A program made the translations under genes and the position numbers. From positions 124,001-188,000 of the forward strand of contig NZ_LMDY01000015.1 of NCBI RefSeq assembly GCF_001425905.1: 64,000 nt of DNA, read 5' to 3'. The notes under the pieces were generated by a model that did not search any database, was not told where the DNA came from, and saw nothing but the letters and a program-made list of their open reading frames with translations. The number at the start of each line of letters is the position of its first letter. Positions within the stretch are counted from its first letter, which is position 1. The DNA comes from Methylibium sp. Root1272 (GTDB taxonomy: Bacteria > Pseudomonadota > Gammaproteobacteria > Burkholderiales > Burkholderiaceae_C). Below are positions 23,203 to 33,096 of the stretch, one piece after another.

Positions 23203-25184
23203 TCCCCGAACTCGGCCAGATCGCGCTGCTGCTGGCGCTCGCCACCGCGCTGATCCAGGGCACGCTGCCGCTGCTGGGCGCCGCACGCGGACGCGCCGAC
23301 TGGATGTCGCTCGCGCGGCCGGCGGCGCAGACGCAGTTCCTGCTCGTCGCGCTGGCCTTCGGCTGCCTGGTGAGCTCCTTCGTGCGCCATGACTTCTCGG
23401 TGCTGAACGTGGCCACCAACTCGAACAGCGCGCTGCCGCTGTTCTACCGCGTCGCGGCCAGCTGGGGCAGCCACGAGGGCTCGCTGCTGCTGTGGGTGCT
23501 GATGCTCAGCACCTGGACGCTCGCGGTGGCGCTGCGCAGCCGCCACCTGCCGATGCCGGTGGTGTCGCGCATCCTCGCGGTGATGGGCCTGATCAGCGTG
23601 GGCTTCCTGCTGTTCATGCTGATCACCTCCAATCCCTTCCAGCGCCTGTTCCCGGTGCCGCCGGACGGCAACGACCTGAACCCGCTGCTGCAGGACCCCG
23701 GCATGATCGTGCACCCGCCGATGCTCTACATGGGCTACGTCGGCTTCTCGGTGGCGTTCGCGTTCGCCGTGGCCGCGCTGCTGGGCGGCACGCTCGACGC
23801 CACCTGGGCGCGCTGGACGCGGCCCTGGACGACCGCCGCCTGGGCCTTCCTGACGCTGGGCATCATGCTCGGCAGCACCTGGGCCTACTACGTGCTCGGC
23901 TGGGGCGGCTGGTGGTTCTGGGACCCGGTGGAGAACGCCTCCTTCCTGCCCTGGCTGGCCGGCACCGCGCTGATCCATTCGCTGGCGGTCACCGAGAAGC
24001 GCGGCGCCTTCAAGTCGTGGACGGTGCTGCTGGCGATCGTCGCCTTCTCGCTGTCGCTGCTGGGCACCTTCCTCGTGCGCTCCGGCGTGCTGTCCTCGGT
24101 CCACGCCTTCGCCACCGACCCGCAGCGCGGCCTGTTCATCCTGGTCTTCCTCGTCATCGTGATCGGCGGATCGCTCACGCTGTACGCCTGGCGTGCGCCG
24201 AAGGTCGGGCTGGGCGCGCGCTTCGGCCTGGTGTCGCGCGAGTCGATGCTGCTCGCCAACAACGTGCTGTTCGTCGTCGCCACGCTGTCGGTGCTGCTGG
24301 GCACGCTCTACCCGCTGCTGCTCGACGCGATGGGCCTGGGCAAGATCTCCGTCGGCCCGCCCTACTTCGACACCGTGTTCGTGCCGCTGATGGCGCCGGC
24401 GGTGTTCCTGCTCGGCATCGGCCCGCTGGCGCGCTGGAAGCAGGCCGAGCTGCCCGAGCTGGCGCGCCGGCTGCGCTGGGCGGCAGCGGTCGCGGTCGTC
24501 GCGGCGCTGCTCACCGGCTGGCTGGCCGGCCGCATCGCGCTGGGTGCGACGCTCGGCTTCCTGATGAGCTACTGGATCGTCGCCGCCATCGGCGTCGACC
24601 TGTGGGAGCGCCTGCGCCCGGCCGGCAGCCTGCCGAAGAGCCTGGCGGCCCGTGCGCGGCAGCTGCCGCGCGCGATGCTCGGCATGATGCTGGCCCACGT
24701 GGGCGTCGCGGTGTTCGCCTTCGGCGTGAGCATGGTGACCACCTACCAGCTCGAGCGCGACGTGAAGATGGCGATCGGCGACACCACCGAGGCCGGCGGC
24801 TACGTGTTCGCGCTGCGCGGCCTGAAGGAAATCAAGGGCCCGAACTACGACGGCCTGCAGGGCCAGGTCGAGGTCACGCGCGACGGCAAGGCGGTGGCGC
24901 TGCTGCGGCCCGAGAAGCGCATCTACCGCGTGCAGCGCAACCCGATGACCGAAGCCGACATCGACCGCGGCATCACGCGCGACCTCTACGTGTCGCTGGG
25001 CGAGCCCACGCCCGACGGCAGCTGGATCGTGCGCGTCTACTTCAAGCCCTTCGTCAACTGGATCTGGGGCGGCTGCGTGCTGATGGCGCTGGGCGGCGCC
25101 CTGGCCGCCAGCGACCGGCGCTACCGCGCGAAGCAGCGGCAGGAGCAGGCGCAGCAGGTGGGCCCGGCCGGGGCCGTGGCGTGA
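23199..25184 (+). CDS. ccmF: haem lyase CcmF
   Basis: 661-residue polytopic protein that attaches haem to apocytochrome CXXCH motifs. The WWD motif [20 protein letters not shown] starts near residue 233, and conserved histidines lie in loops such as [13 protein letters not shown] and [12 protein letters not shown]. The ATG at 23199 overlaps the ccmE stop. Full length for the family, with no break seen. Confidence 0.96.
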   Translation: MIPELGQIALLLALATALIQGTLPLLGAARGRADWMSLARPAAQTQFLLVALAFGCLVSSFVRHDFSVLNVATNSNSALPLFYRVAASWGSHEGSLLLWVLMLSTWTLAVALRSRHLPMPVVSRILAVMGLISVGFLLFMLITSNPFQRLFPVPPDGNDLNPLLQDPGMIVHPPMLYMGYVGFSVAFAFAVAALLGGTLDATWARWTRPWTTAAWAFLTLGIMLGSTWAYYVLGWGGWWFWDPVENASFLPWLAGTALIHSLAVTEKRGAFKSWTVLLAIVAFSLSLLGTFLVRSGVLSSVHAFATDPQRGLFILVFLVIVIGGSLTLYAWRAPKVGLGARFGLVSRESMLLANNVLFVVATLSVLLGTLYPLLLDAMGLGKISVGPPYFDTVFVPLMAPAVFLLGIGPLARWKQAELPELARRLRWAAAVAVVAALLTGWLAGRIALGATLGFLMSYWIVAAIGVDLWERLRPAGSLPKSLAARARQLPRAMLGMMLAHVGVAVFAFGVSMVTTYQLERDVKMAIGDTTEAGGYVFALRGLKEIKGPNYDGLQGQVEVTRDGKAVALLRPEKRIYRVQRNPMTEADIDRGITRDLYVSLGEPTPDGSWIVRVYFKPFVNWIWGGCVLMALGGALAASDRRYRAKQRQEQAQQVGPAGAVA

Positions 25185-25717
25185 TGTTGAGGAGCCTGCG
25201 CTACGTCCTTCCGCTCGGCCTGTTCGTGGTCCTCGCCGTCTTCCTGTGGCGCGGGCTCGGGCTGTCGCCGACCGAAGTGCCCTCGCCGCTGATCGGCAAG
25301 CCCGCGCCGGCTTTCTCGCTCGCGCGCCTGGACGACGCGAACCAGACGCTGCGCCGCGACGACCTGCTGGGCAAGGTGTGGATCCTCAACGTGTGGGCCT
25401 CGTGGTGCGTGGCTTGCCGCGAGGAGCACCCGACGCTGATGGAGTTCGCCCGCAGCAAGTCGGTGCCGGTGATCGGCCTGAACTACAAGGACACGCGGCC
25501 GGCCGGCCTGGAGTGGCTGCGCCGCTTCGGTGACCCGTACGATGCCTCGGCCTTCGACGCGGACGGCCGGGTCGGCATCGACTTCGGCGTCTACGGCGTG
25601 CCCGAGACCTTCGTGATCGATCGGCAGGGGCTGGTGCGGTTCAAGCACATCGGCCCGCTGACGCCCGCCGTCATCGAGACACGCATCCGACCGCTGCTGA
25701 AGGACCTGAATGGCTAG
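25184..25717 (+). CDS. ccmG: thioredoxin-like CcmG/DsbE
   Basis: 177 residues, N-terminal anchor, thioredoxin domain with NVWASWCVACREEHP (Cys75, Cys78) and cis-Pro in YGVPETFVIDRQG. It reduces apocytochrome or CcmH disulphides. The ATG overlaps the ccmF stop by one base (TGATG). Confidence 0.95.
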   Translation: MLRSLRYVLPLGLFVVLAVFLWRGLGLSPTEVPSPLIGKPAPAFSLARLDDANQTLRRDDLLGKVWILNVWASWCVACREEHPTLMEFARSKSVPVIGLNYKDTRPAGLEWLRRFGDPYDASAFDADGRVGIDFGVYGVPETFVIDRQGLVRFKHIGPLTPAVIETRIRPLLKDLNG

Positions 25718-26180
25718 TTGGATCTCGCTTGTCGCAGGCGCGCTGCTGTCGGGCCTGCTGGCATTCCCTGCGCTGGCCAAGGACGCCCCGCCGCTGGCCG
25801 AAGACCCGGTGCTCGAGGCGCGCGTGATGCGCATCGCCGCCGAACTGCGCTGCCTGGTCTGCCAGAACCAGACCATCGCCGACTCGCACGCCGATCTCGC
25901 CGTCGATCTGCGCCGGCAGGTGCGCACGATGCTGCAGGAAGGCCGCAGCCAGGCCGAGATCCTGCAGTACATGACCGACCGCTACGGCGACTTCGTGCTC
26001 TACCGGCCGCCGGTCAAGACGAGCACCTGGCTGCTGTGGTTCGGCCCATTCGTGCTGCTGCTGGGCGGTCTGGCCACCCTGGTGCTGGTGCTGCGCCGGC
26101 GTGCGCGGCTGAGCGACGATCACTTCGAACCCGACGAGGAAGAAGCCAACGCCGTCGGTGACGGCCCGCGCGCCCCATGA
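25710..26180 (+). CDS. ccmH: cytochrome c maturation protein CcmH
   Basis: 156 residues: signal peptide, a three-helix domain with the redox motif LRCLVCQNQ (Cys48, Cys51), then a membrane helix (LLWFGPFVLLLGGLATLVLV) and a short acidic tail. Separate from the TPR domain, which is encoded by the next gene. Overlaps ccmG by 8 bases and ccmI by 4. Confidence 0.95.
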   Translation: MASWISLVAGALLSGLLAFPALAKDAPPLAEDPVLEARVMRIAAELRCLVCQNQTIADSHADLAVDLRRQVRTMLQEGRSQAEILQYMTDRYGDFVLYRPPVKTSTWLLWFGPFVLLLGGLATLVLVLRRRARLSDDHFEPDEEEANAVGDGPRAP

Positions 26181-27325
26181 ACCCCTTGACCTTCTTCCTG
26201 CTGCTGGCAGTCGCACTGTGCCTCGCCGCGATCGCCGGCCTGACCCGTCCACTGTGGCGGTCCGCGACGGCCGAGCCGGCCGGCGCCCCTCCGCGCCGCC
26301 GGCTCGGGCTGGCCGCCGCGCTCGCGGTGTTCGCGATCGTCATCGCCGGGGGCGGCTACGGCTGGCTCGGCGCACCCGATCTGCTGGAGCTCGGCCCCGG
26401 AACACGCTCGGCCGCGGCCCCGCCGCCGGACGGCGCCAGCGCGGCGGCGAGCGACCCGGCCCGCGCGCAGATCGCCGCGATGGTCGACCAGCTCGCCGAG
26501 CGTCTGAAGTCCCGGCCCGACGACGCCGAGGGCTGGCAGATGCTGTCGCGTTCCTACGCGGCGCTGGGCCGCCATGCGGAAGCGGCCGAGGCCTTCCGCA
26601 AGGCCATCCCCCTGAATCCGCGCGACGCCTCGCTGCTGGTGGACCTGGCCGCCTCGCTGGTCGCGATGGACCGCGGCGCGATGCAGGGCGAGCCGGCCGG
26701 GCTCGTCGAGCGCGCACTGGCGATCGATCCGGCTCACCCGAAGGCACTGGCCTTCGCCGGCCTGATCGCCTTTGACCGCAAGGACTACCCGACGGCGGTG
26801 AAGCACTGGGAGGCGCTGGCGCGCGTGGAGCCCGCCGACAGCCCGTTCTCCCAGCAGATCCGCGCGAGCGTCGCGCAGGCGCGCCAGCTCGCCGGGATGC
26901 CGTCGGGAGCCGAGGCCGCGCCCGCCGCGACGCCGTCCGCGACGTCGGCCTCGCCGCCCGCCGGCGCACCGGCCCGGGTGAGCGGCACGGTTCGCATCGC
27001 ACCGTCGCTGAAGGACCGCGTGGCTCCCGACGACACGCTGTTCGTGTTCGCGCGTGCGGCCGACGATGGTGGCGGTCCGCGCATGCCGCTCGCCATCCTG
27101 CGCCGCCAGGCCAAGGACCTGCCGCTGCAGTTCACGCTCGACGACAGCCTGTCGATGTCGCCGGCGGCCCGACTCTCCGGCGCGACGCGCGTGATCGTCG
27201 GCGCCCGCCTGTCGCGCAGCGGCAATGCGATGCCGCAGCCAGGCGACCTGCAGGGCCTGTCGGCGGCGGTGGCGGTGGGAACGACCGGGCTGCAGATCGA
27301 GATCGGCGAGCCGGCCGCAAAATAG
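26177..27325 (+). CDS. ccmI: cytochrome c-type biogenesis protein CcmI
   Basis: 382 residues. Two N-terminal membrane helices (about 4-22 and 48-65) are followed by TPR repeats at about residues 95-235 (PDDAEGWQMLSRSYAALGRH) and a C-terminal domain with VSGTVRIAPSLKDRVAPDDT. It is a chaperone for apocytochrome C-termini. Last gene of the operon, convergent with the zinc-peptidase-like gene. Confidence 0.93.
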   Translation: MNPLTFFLLLAVALCLAAIAGLTRPLWRSATAEPAGAPPRRRLGLAAALAVFAIVIAGGGYGWLGAPDLLELGPGTRSAAAPPPDGASAAASDPARAQIAAMVDQLAERLKSRPDDAEGWQMLSRSYAALGRHAEAAEAFRKAIPLNPRDASLLVDLAASLVAMDRGAMQGEPAGLVERALAIDPAHPKALAFAGLIAFDRKDYPTAVKHWEALARVEPADSPFSQQIRASVAQARQLAGMPSGAEAAPAATPSATSASPPAGAPARVSGTVRIAPSLKDRVAPDDTLFVFARAADDGGGPRMPLAILRRQAKDLPLQFTLDDSLSMSPAARLSGATRVIVGARLSRSGNAMPQPGDLQGLSAAVAVGTTGLQIEIGEPAAK

Positions 27326-27340
27326 GTCGACGCGGGCGAA

Positions 27341-27355
27341 CGGCGCATCGCGCCG
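27341..27355. terminator. short hairpin between convergent ccmI and ypfJ-like genes
   Basis: A perfect 6-bp stem CGGCGC-ATC-GCGCCG sits in the 42-base gap between the two stops. It could stop transcription from both sides, but there is no T-tract on either strand. Confidence 0.35.
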
Positions 27356-27367
27356 AACGGACCGCCC

Positions 27368-28246
27368 TCAGAGCCGGCTGGCCTCGAAGGTGTTGCAGTC
27401 GGCGATGCGGCCGGTCTGCATGCCACGCTTGAACCAGCTCACACGCTGCGCGCTGCTGCCGTGGGTGAAGCTCTCCGGCACGATCTGACCCTGGCTACGC
27501 TTCTGCAGCGTGTCGTCACCGATCTGCGAGGCGGCATTCATCGCCTCCTCGATGTCGCCCTGCTCCAGCCATTGCCGGGCCTGCTGCGAGCGGTTGGCCC
27601 ACACGCCGGCAAAGCAGTCGGCCTGCAGTTCCAGCCGCACGCTCATCGCATTGGCCTGCGCCTCGCTGCCGCCGCGCCGCGCCGCTTCCACCTTCTCGCT
27701 GATGCCCAGCAACTGCTGCACGTGGTGGCCGACCTCGTGCGCAATCACATAGGCCTGCGCGAAGTCGCCCGGCGCGCCGAGGCGCTGATGCAGCGTGTCG
27801 AAGAACTGGAGGTCGATGTAGACCTGCTGGTCGCCGGGGCAGTAGAACGGCCCCATCGCGCTCTGGCCGGTGCCGCACGCGGTGGCCGTGGCGCCGCGGA
27901 ACAGCACCAGCTTGGGCCGTACGTACTGCGCCTGGCCACTGCGGAAGACCTCGGTCCATACGTCCTCGGTGCTGCGCAGCACCACCGAGACGAAGCTTGC
28001 CTGTGCATCGTCGGCCGGCGGGGCCGGCGCGGGACCGCTGGAGACCTGCGCGGTCGGTGCGCCGCCACCGCTCAGGATGCCCAGCACGGTGAGCGGGTTG
28101 ATGCCGAAGATCCACCCCGCCACCAGCGCGATGACGATGGTGCCGACGCCGATGCCACGGCCGCCGATCGGCAGCCCGCCGCGCCCCCCGCCCATGCGGC
28201 GGCGGTCCTCGACGTTGTCACTCTGTTCCTGGCCTTCCCACTTCAT
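27368..28246 (-). CDS. ypfJ: YpfJ-type neutral zinc metallopeptidase family protein
   Basis: 292 residues from the ATG at 28246, which is preceded by GGGGAGGGG. A membrane helix lies around residues 35-55 (GVGTIVIALVAGWIFG). The peptidase-like domain has AHEVGHHVQQLLG, the HEXXH zinc motif, and MGPFYCPGDQQVYIDLQFF plus LELQADCFAGVWAN with further ligands. Proteolytic activity of the family is predicted rather than shown, to my knowledge. Confidence 0.88.
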   Translation of the reverse strand: MKWEGQEQSDNVEDRRRMGGGRGGLPIGGRGIGVGTIVIALVAGWIFGINPLTVLGILSGGGAPTAQVSSGPAPAPPADDAQASFVSVVLRSTEDVWTEVFRSGQAQYVRPKLVLFRGATATACGTGQSAMGPFYCPGDQQVYIDLQFFDTLHQRLGAPGDFAQAYVIAHEVGHHVQQLLGISEKVEAARRGGSEAQANAMSVRLELQADCFAGVWANRSQQARQWLEQGDIEEAMNAASQIGDDTLQKRSQGQIVPESFTHGSSAQRVSWFKRGMQTGRIADCNTFEASRL

Positions 28247-28375
28247 GACGCCCCTCCCCAGAAGCCGAACGATGCGGCCCATGGTACTGCCGGCCGCAGC
28301 GCTTTCGCGGTGCGGCCCTCGGGGGTCTCGGGGAGAAGAGGAAAGACGATCTCGCCGCGCGCGGCGGCGGTGGCC

Positions 28376-28726
28376 TCAGTGCGACAGGCCGTCGTCGGCG
28401 TGCATGCGGCGGAACAGATCGAGCGCGAGATCGCGCAGGGTCTGGTTCGCGCTGCTGTGCGCGAAGGCCAGGCGCTCGTGGGCATAGACGCGATCGAACA
28501 GCATGCGGGCGGCATGGACGGGCCAGCCTTCCTCGGCCATCAGCGCGCGAAAGCGCGACAGCGTCCAGACGTCGACGGCCAGCGGGGTCTGCGAGGCCTT
28601 CACGCCCAGGCGGGTGCAGGCGATGTCGTCGATCGACGCGAAGCCGGTGTCGTCGAACTCGGTCAGCAGTTCGGCCGGCATCGTCGGCAGGTCGTGATAG
28701 TCGGCAGGCAGGTCGCGCGGGTTCAT
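28376..28726 (-). CDS. conserved-looking hypothetical protein
   Basis: 116 residues from the ATG at 28726. It is a soluble, mainly alpha-helical sequence with ASIDDIACTRLGVKASQTPL and ARMLFDRVYAHERLAFAHSS. No signal peptide, membrane segment or enzymatic motif is seen. I do not recognise the family. Codon use matches its neighbours, so it is likely a real gene. Repeat copy B lies 5' of it. Confidence 0.6.
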   Translation of the reverse strand: MNPRDLPADYHDLPTMPAELLTEFDDTGFASIDDIACTRLGVKASQTPLAVDVWTLSRFRALMAEEGWPVHAARMLFDRVYAHERLAFAHSSANQTLRDLALDLFRRMHADDGLSH

Positions 28727-28883
28727 GGGTCGGCTCCGGGGCCATCGCAGATGGCAATTCGATGTCGTCAGCTTAGAGGCGCCGCCCATCCTCGATGCCA
28801 CGAATACACCGCCGAAGCCTCCGCAGTTGAGCGCTTGCTGCGCAAAGTGGTAGTGGCTTGTCAGGCAACTTCCTACAGGGTGA

Positions 28884-29108
28884 GCGCTGCTGACCAGGGC
28901 ATCGGGTGAACGGCTGCGTTCGTGTCCCCCGGCGCCGGCCTTGCGGCCGACCCCTCCTCCTTTACCTCTCTTCGCCATTCACCCGATGCCCTGGTCAGCA
29001 CGCACCACCGTGACATGCGAAGGTCTTCGAACCCCGGCGCAGCACGGTGTATCGAAGCGCCGTGACGGGCCGCTGTGTGGAGCGAAGTAGAGGAGGAGCG
29101 GTCAGCCC
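28884..29108 (+). repeat. structured dispersed repeat, copy B
   Basis: Second copy of the element at 2633-2854. The outer arms 28889-28914 and 28974-28999 are complementary at 25 of 26 positions. An inner hairpin CGGCC-TTGC-GGCCG has a different sequence from that of copy A but the same place. It also contains the small palindrome CGAAG-GT-CTTCG. It lies in the 446-base gap 28727-29172 between the hypothetical gene and dcd. The rest of that gap (28727-28883, 29109-29172) shows no gene; near 29128-29165 there is a short run of CAACGG-like units. Confidence 0.8.
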
Positions 29109-29172
29109 GAAGGGGCGCCCGCGCCAAACCGCAACAACGCAACGGCGCAACGGCGCAACGGCTCTACCAACG

Positions 29173-29742
<570 letters not shown>

Positions 29743-29774
29743 CGCGGTGCTTCTTCCTGCAAGAAGCCCGGATT

Positions 29775-30674
29775 CTAGGCAGCCCGGCTCCCGCCCTCCC
29801 CGGCGGGCGGCACGGCAGGCGCCCGCGCCAGCAATGGATCGCCGTCGAAGCGCTCGAAACCGCTATAGCAGAGGAAGTGCCGGTTGGTCGCGCGGCCGAA
29901 CAGCGCCAGCCCGAGTTGCGTGGCCAGTTCGTGGCCCATCTGCGTGATGCCGGAGCGCGAGACGACGATGGGCACGCCCATCTGCGCCGACTTGATGACC
30001 ATTTCGCTGGTCAGACGACCGGTCGTGTAGAAGGCCTTGTCGGCGCCGCCCAGGCCGCGCAGCCACATCCAGCCGGCCAGCGTGTCGATCGCGTTGTGGC
30101 GGCCCACATCCTCCACGAAGAGTTCGAGCCGTGCGTCGTCGCCGGCCAACGTGAAGAGCGCACAGCCATGCACCGAGCCGGCCGACTTGTAGGTGCTCTC
30201 CTGGCGACGCACTGCGTCGAGCAGCGCCACCAGCGCGCGCTGGCTGATGCGGGCCTGCTGCGGCCCGGGCAGCACGAGCGTGTCGAGTTCGTCCATCAGG
30301 CTGCCGAACACCGTGCCCTGGCCGCAGCCGGTGGTCACCACGCGCCTGGCGGTCTTGCGGTCGAAGTCCTCGATGCCGGCGCGCGTCTTCACCGCGGCGG
30401 CACCGACCTCCCAGTCGACCGTGACCGAGTCGATGTCGTGCACCGAGTCGACCAGGCGCTGGTTGCGCAGATAGCCGAGCACCAGCAACTCGGGCTCGGC
30501 GCCCAGCGTCATCAGCGTGACGAGCTCGCGCTTGTCGACGAAGACCGTCAGCGGACGCTCCGCCGGGATCTGGATCGTCTGGCGCTCACCGTGTTCGTCG
30601 AGCACGTCGACGCTGCGGGTCAGCGCCGCCTGCGCGCGGCTCATGCGGGGCAGCTTCGGATCCTTGTCGTTCAT
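29775..30674 (-). CDS. fdhD: FdhD sulfurtransferase for formate dehydrogenase activation
   Basis: 299 residues. FdhD passes sulfur from a cysteine desulfurase to the molybdenum cofactor of formate dehydrogenase. Recognisable are [59 protein letters not shown] and [11 protein letters not shown]. The sulfur-carrying site reads [11 protein letters not shown], so it has one Cys rather than the CXXC pair of E. coli. Located with the formate dehydrogenase genes on the same strand. Confidence 0.94.
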   Translation of the reverse strand: MNDKDPKLPRMSRAQAALTRSVDVLDEHGERQTIQIPAERPLTVFVDKRELVTLMTLGAEPELLVLGYLRNQRLVDSVHDIDSVTVDWEVGAAAVKTRAGIEDFDRKTARRVVTTGCGQGTVFGSLMDELDTLVLPGPQQARISQRALVALLDAVRRQESTYKSAGSVHGCALFTLAGDDARLELFVEDVGRHNAIDTLAGWMWLRGLGGADKAFYTTGRLTSEMVIKSAQMGVPIVVSRSGITQMGHELATQLGLALFGRATNRHFLCYSGFERFDGDPLLARAPAVPPAGEGGSRAA

Positions 30675-30726
30675 GCCCGCAGTGTGGCCCGAAACGAGCG
30701 TGGACCGCTCGACCGGGGGCGGAAGG

Positions 30727-31155
30727 TCATCGAACCGTGATGCGCACCGAAGCGCTCATCGCTTCCCCATAGGACTGGTGGAGGCCATCGGCGAACTGCA
30801 TCTTCAGTACGTGACTGCCGGGCGCCAGCGGAACCTCGGTTTCCGTCTGGCCCTTGCCGAAGTGCAGGTGGCTGCCGTCCGCCGGAATCACGTTGCCCTG
30901 CCCCGGACCCGCGGTATCGATCAGCAGGTGGTGGTGCCCGGTGCCCTCAGCGATCTCACCGGCCGGCTTGACGGTCATGCCCTTGAGCCCGAACTTCACC
31001 TTCACCGGGCTGCTGACGGTGCTGCCGTCGACAGGCTCGATGAAGTAGACGCCCTGCGCGGCACTCGGTGGGGTGTTGCCGCCGGGAGGCGGCTTGCTGA
31101 CGCAGGCCGTCAGCGCGACGGCGGAGACCAGGAACAAGGCGAACCGGTAGTGCAT
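30727..31155 (-). CDS. DUF4399 lipoprotein
   Basis: 142 residues from the ATG at 31155. Lipobox LTAC near residue 18. The domain has VYFIEPVDGSTVSSPVKVKF, GTGHHHLLID and SHLHFGKGQTETEVPLAPG, all DUF4399 features; the His-rich segments might bind metal. Function unknown. On the same strand between fdhD and a small hypothetical gene of the formate dehydrogenase cluster. Confidence 0.8.
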   Translation of the reverse strand: MHYRFALFLVSAVALTACVSKPPPGGNTPPSAAQGVYFIEPVDGSTVSSPVKVKFGLKGMTVKPAGEIAEGTGHHHLLIDTAGPGQGNVIPADGSHLHFGKGQTETEVPLAPGSHVLKMQFADGLHQSYGEAMSASVRITVR

Positions 31156-31209
31156 CGCAGACTCCTTCACGACGACGCGCCCGTGCCGGACGCCAGGCTC
31201 GCTACCTTG

Positions 31210-31632
31210 CTACTTCTTCGGCGTACCGGTCTGCTCGGCCGAGGTGGCCTTGCCGCTCGGCGGGCTGGTCGCCGTCTTGGCCGGCGAGTGCGCACCGGCG
31301 GCCTCGAGAGGGGGTGCTGGCGCCGCAGCGGCAGCCTGATAGGGTCCCGGGTCGGTGCAGGCCGGCGTCGCGGTCGCCGGCCTGGCGTCCTTGCCGATCG
31401 CCTTGGCGTCCTGGGCGTAGCGGGCCGCCACGCGGTCCATCGACTTGCAGAGCTGGTAGGCCGCCACCTTGTCGGACCAGGCGGTCTTCGCCTTGGCCTC
31501 GTCGGCCTTGGCCTTGGCCTCGGGCGTCGGTGCCGGCAGCTTGGCCTGCGCGGTCGGCGGCAGCGCCAGGCCGAGGGCGGTGCACAGGGCGGCACCGAAC
31601 AGCGGTCGAAGGATCGGCATGTTCATCAGCAT
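31210..31632 (-). CDS. small exported Ala/Lys/Pro-rich protein
   Basis: 140 residues from the ATG at 31632 (GGGAG 7 bases upstream). A signal peptide ends at TAQA, followed by a highly charged segment rich in Ala, Lys and Glu, and a central AAYQLCKSMDRVAARYAQDA. The C-terminal third is low-complexity. No domain recognised. Placed directly after the cytochrome b subunit gene of formate dehydrogenase. Confidence 0.6.
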   Translation of the reverse strand: MLMNMPILRPLFGAALCTALGLALPPTAQAKLPAPTPEAKAKADEAKAKTAWSDKVAAYQLCKSMDRVAARYAQDAKAIGKDARPATATPACTDPGPYQAAAAAPAPPLEAAGAHSPAKTATSPPSGKATSAEQTGTPKK

Positions 31633-31646
31633 CGTCTTGCTCCCAC

Positions 31647-32807
31647 TCAGGACTGCACGGCCGGGCCCCGAGCGCCGGACGCAGGCGGCGAGGAGCGCTG
31701 CGCGGGGATCTTCCCGGCCTGGATGTCGTCGTACCAGAGTTCGTGGTGCTCGCGCGCCCAGGCGGCATCGACCTCGCCGTCGCGCATCGCGCGGTAGGCA
31801 CCCTTCATGCCGATGGTGCCGAGGTAGATGTGGCCGAGGAACATCGCCATCATCAGTACCGTGGCCACGGCGTGGATCATGTGGGCGATCTGCATGTCGC
31901 CACGCGTGTAGGCCAGGCCGGGGATGAGCTTGTCGAGCACCAGGCCCGATCCGACCACCACGATGCCCAGCGCGAACACGCCGCCCCAGAAGATGAGCTT
32001 CTCGCCGGCGTTGAAGCGGTGCGAAGGCACGTGGGCGCCGTTGAACAGGCCGCCGCCCTTGGCCAGCCACAGCAGGTCTTCCCGGCGCGGCAGGTTGTCG
32101 CGCACGAAGGTGAAGAACACGATCACCAGGGAGACCGCGAACACCGGCCCGGCGAAGTTGTGCAGGTTCTTCAGCGCATAGGCCAGCCAGCCGAACAGCG
32201 TGCCGCCGAGCACCGGCAGCAGGAAGAACTTGCCGAAGGCCATCACCACGCCCGACACCGCGAGCGCCACGAAGGCCACCGCATTGCTCCAATGCGCGGC
32301 ACGCTCGAAGTAGGTGAAGCGCTCGATCTTGCGGCCCGTGTCCGGCGCGTGCACGCCAATCGGGCCCTTGGCCATGAAGAACAGGCCGATCGCCACCACG
32401 ACGATCAGCAGCAGCGCGCCACCGTAGGGAATGATCCAGCGGTTGCGCACCTCGCGCCAGGCCTCGCCCGCCGTCGTGAAGCGCGAGCCCGGGTACTGCA
32501 CGAACTGCTGGATCAGCACGCCCTTCTCGGCGCCCGGCAGGTTGCTGATGCCGGACTGCTGCCCCGACTCGCGCACCGCACGCCAGAACGGCGCGTTGTT
32601 GTAGGGCTGGGACTTCGCGCGCTGGGCGTTGGTCTCGTTCGCATCGGGCAGCGCCAGGGCTGCCGCGCTGGCGGCCGGCGCGGCCTGTGCGGCAGGCGTC
32701 GTCGAGGCCGCTTCGGCGACCGGCGCGCCCTGCGCCACCGCCACGCTGCCGAGCAGCGCCAGGCAGCCGGCAGCCCACCATCGAAGCATCGTGTGTGTCA
32801 TCGGCAT
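31647..32807 (-). CDS. fdoI: formate dehydrogenase gamma subunit (cytochrome b556 type)
   Basis: 386 residues, longer than E. coli FdnI/FdoI because of an N-terminal exported domain of about 125 residues. The C-terminal part has at least four membrane helices, with the haem-binding histidines expected in ERFTYFERAAHWSNAVAF and in HMIHAVATVLMMAMFLGHIY. It passes electrons from the beta subunit to quinone in the inner membrane. Start either 32807 or 32801. Confidence 0.92.
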   Translation of the reverse strand: MPMTHTMLRWWAAGCLALLGSVAVAQGAPVAEAASTTPAAQAAPAASAAALALPDANETNAQRAKSQPYNNAPFWRAVRESGQQSGISNLPGAEKGVLIQQFVQYPGSRFTTAGEAWREVRNRWIIPYGGALLLIVVVAIGLFFMAKGPIGVHAPDTGRKIERFTYFERAAHWSNAVAFVALAVSGVVMAFGKFFLLPVLGGTLFGWLAYALKNLHNFAGPVFAVSLVIVFFTFVRDNLPRREDLLWLAKGGGLFNGAHVPSHRFNAGEKLIFWGGVFALGIVVVGSGLVLDKLIPGLAYTRGDMQIAHMIHAVATVLMMAMFLGHIYLGTIGMKGAYRAMRDGEVDAAWAREHHELWYDDIQAGKIPAQRSSPPASGARGPAVQS

Positions 32808-32847
32808 CCCCGTGTCAACGCTACGGCCGGTGTTCGACGTCGCGCCA

Positions 32848-33096
32848 TCAGCGCGAGCGCGTGTACTCGTTCTGCTGCTGGTTGCGGGCCCTCAGCTGCT
32901 GTTCCCAGCTGGCGCGGTCGCCCTGCTTCCAGTCCGGCGCCGTGTAGCCGGCTTCCGTGCTGCCGTCCCAGGGCTTGCTGTCGCCCTTCTTGGACGCGCC
33001 GGACGCCGTCTGCGGCTTGTCGGCGCACGCCGCCAGCCCGGCGGTCAGGAGCACCGCTCCGAGCAGGGCCAGGCAGCGCTGCGGGGACCGCATCAT
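32848..33096 (-). CDS. small lipoprotein in formate dehydrogenase operon
   Basis: 82 residues; lipobox LAAC, then a mature part rich in Lys, Ser, Trp and Gln (DGSTEAGYTAPDWKQGDRAS). The ATG overlaps the beta-subunit stop by 4 bases. No domain recognised. Possibly a small structural or assembly partner of the periplasmic enzyme. Confidence 0.6.
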   Translation of the reverse strand: MMRSPQRCLALLGAVLLTAGLAACADKPQTASGASKKGDSKPWDGSTEAGYTAPDWKQGDRASWEQQLRARNQQQNEYTRSR

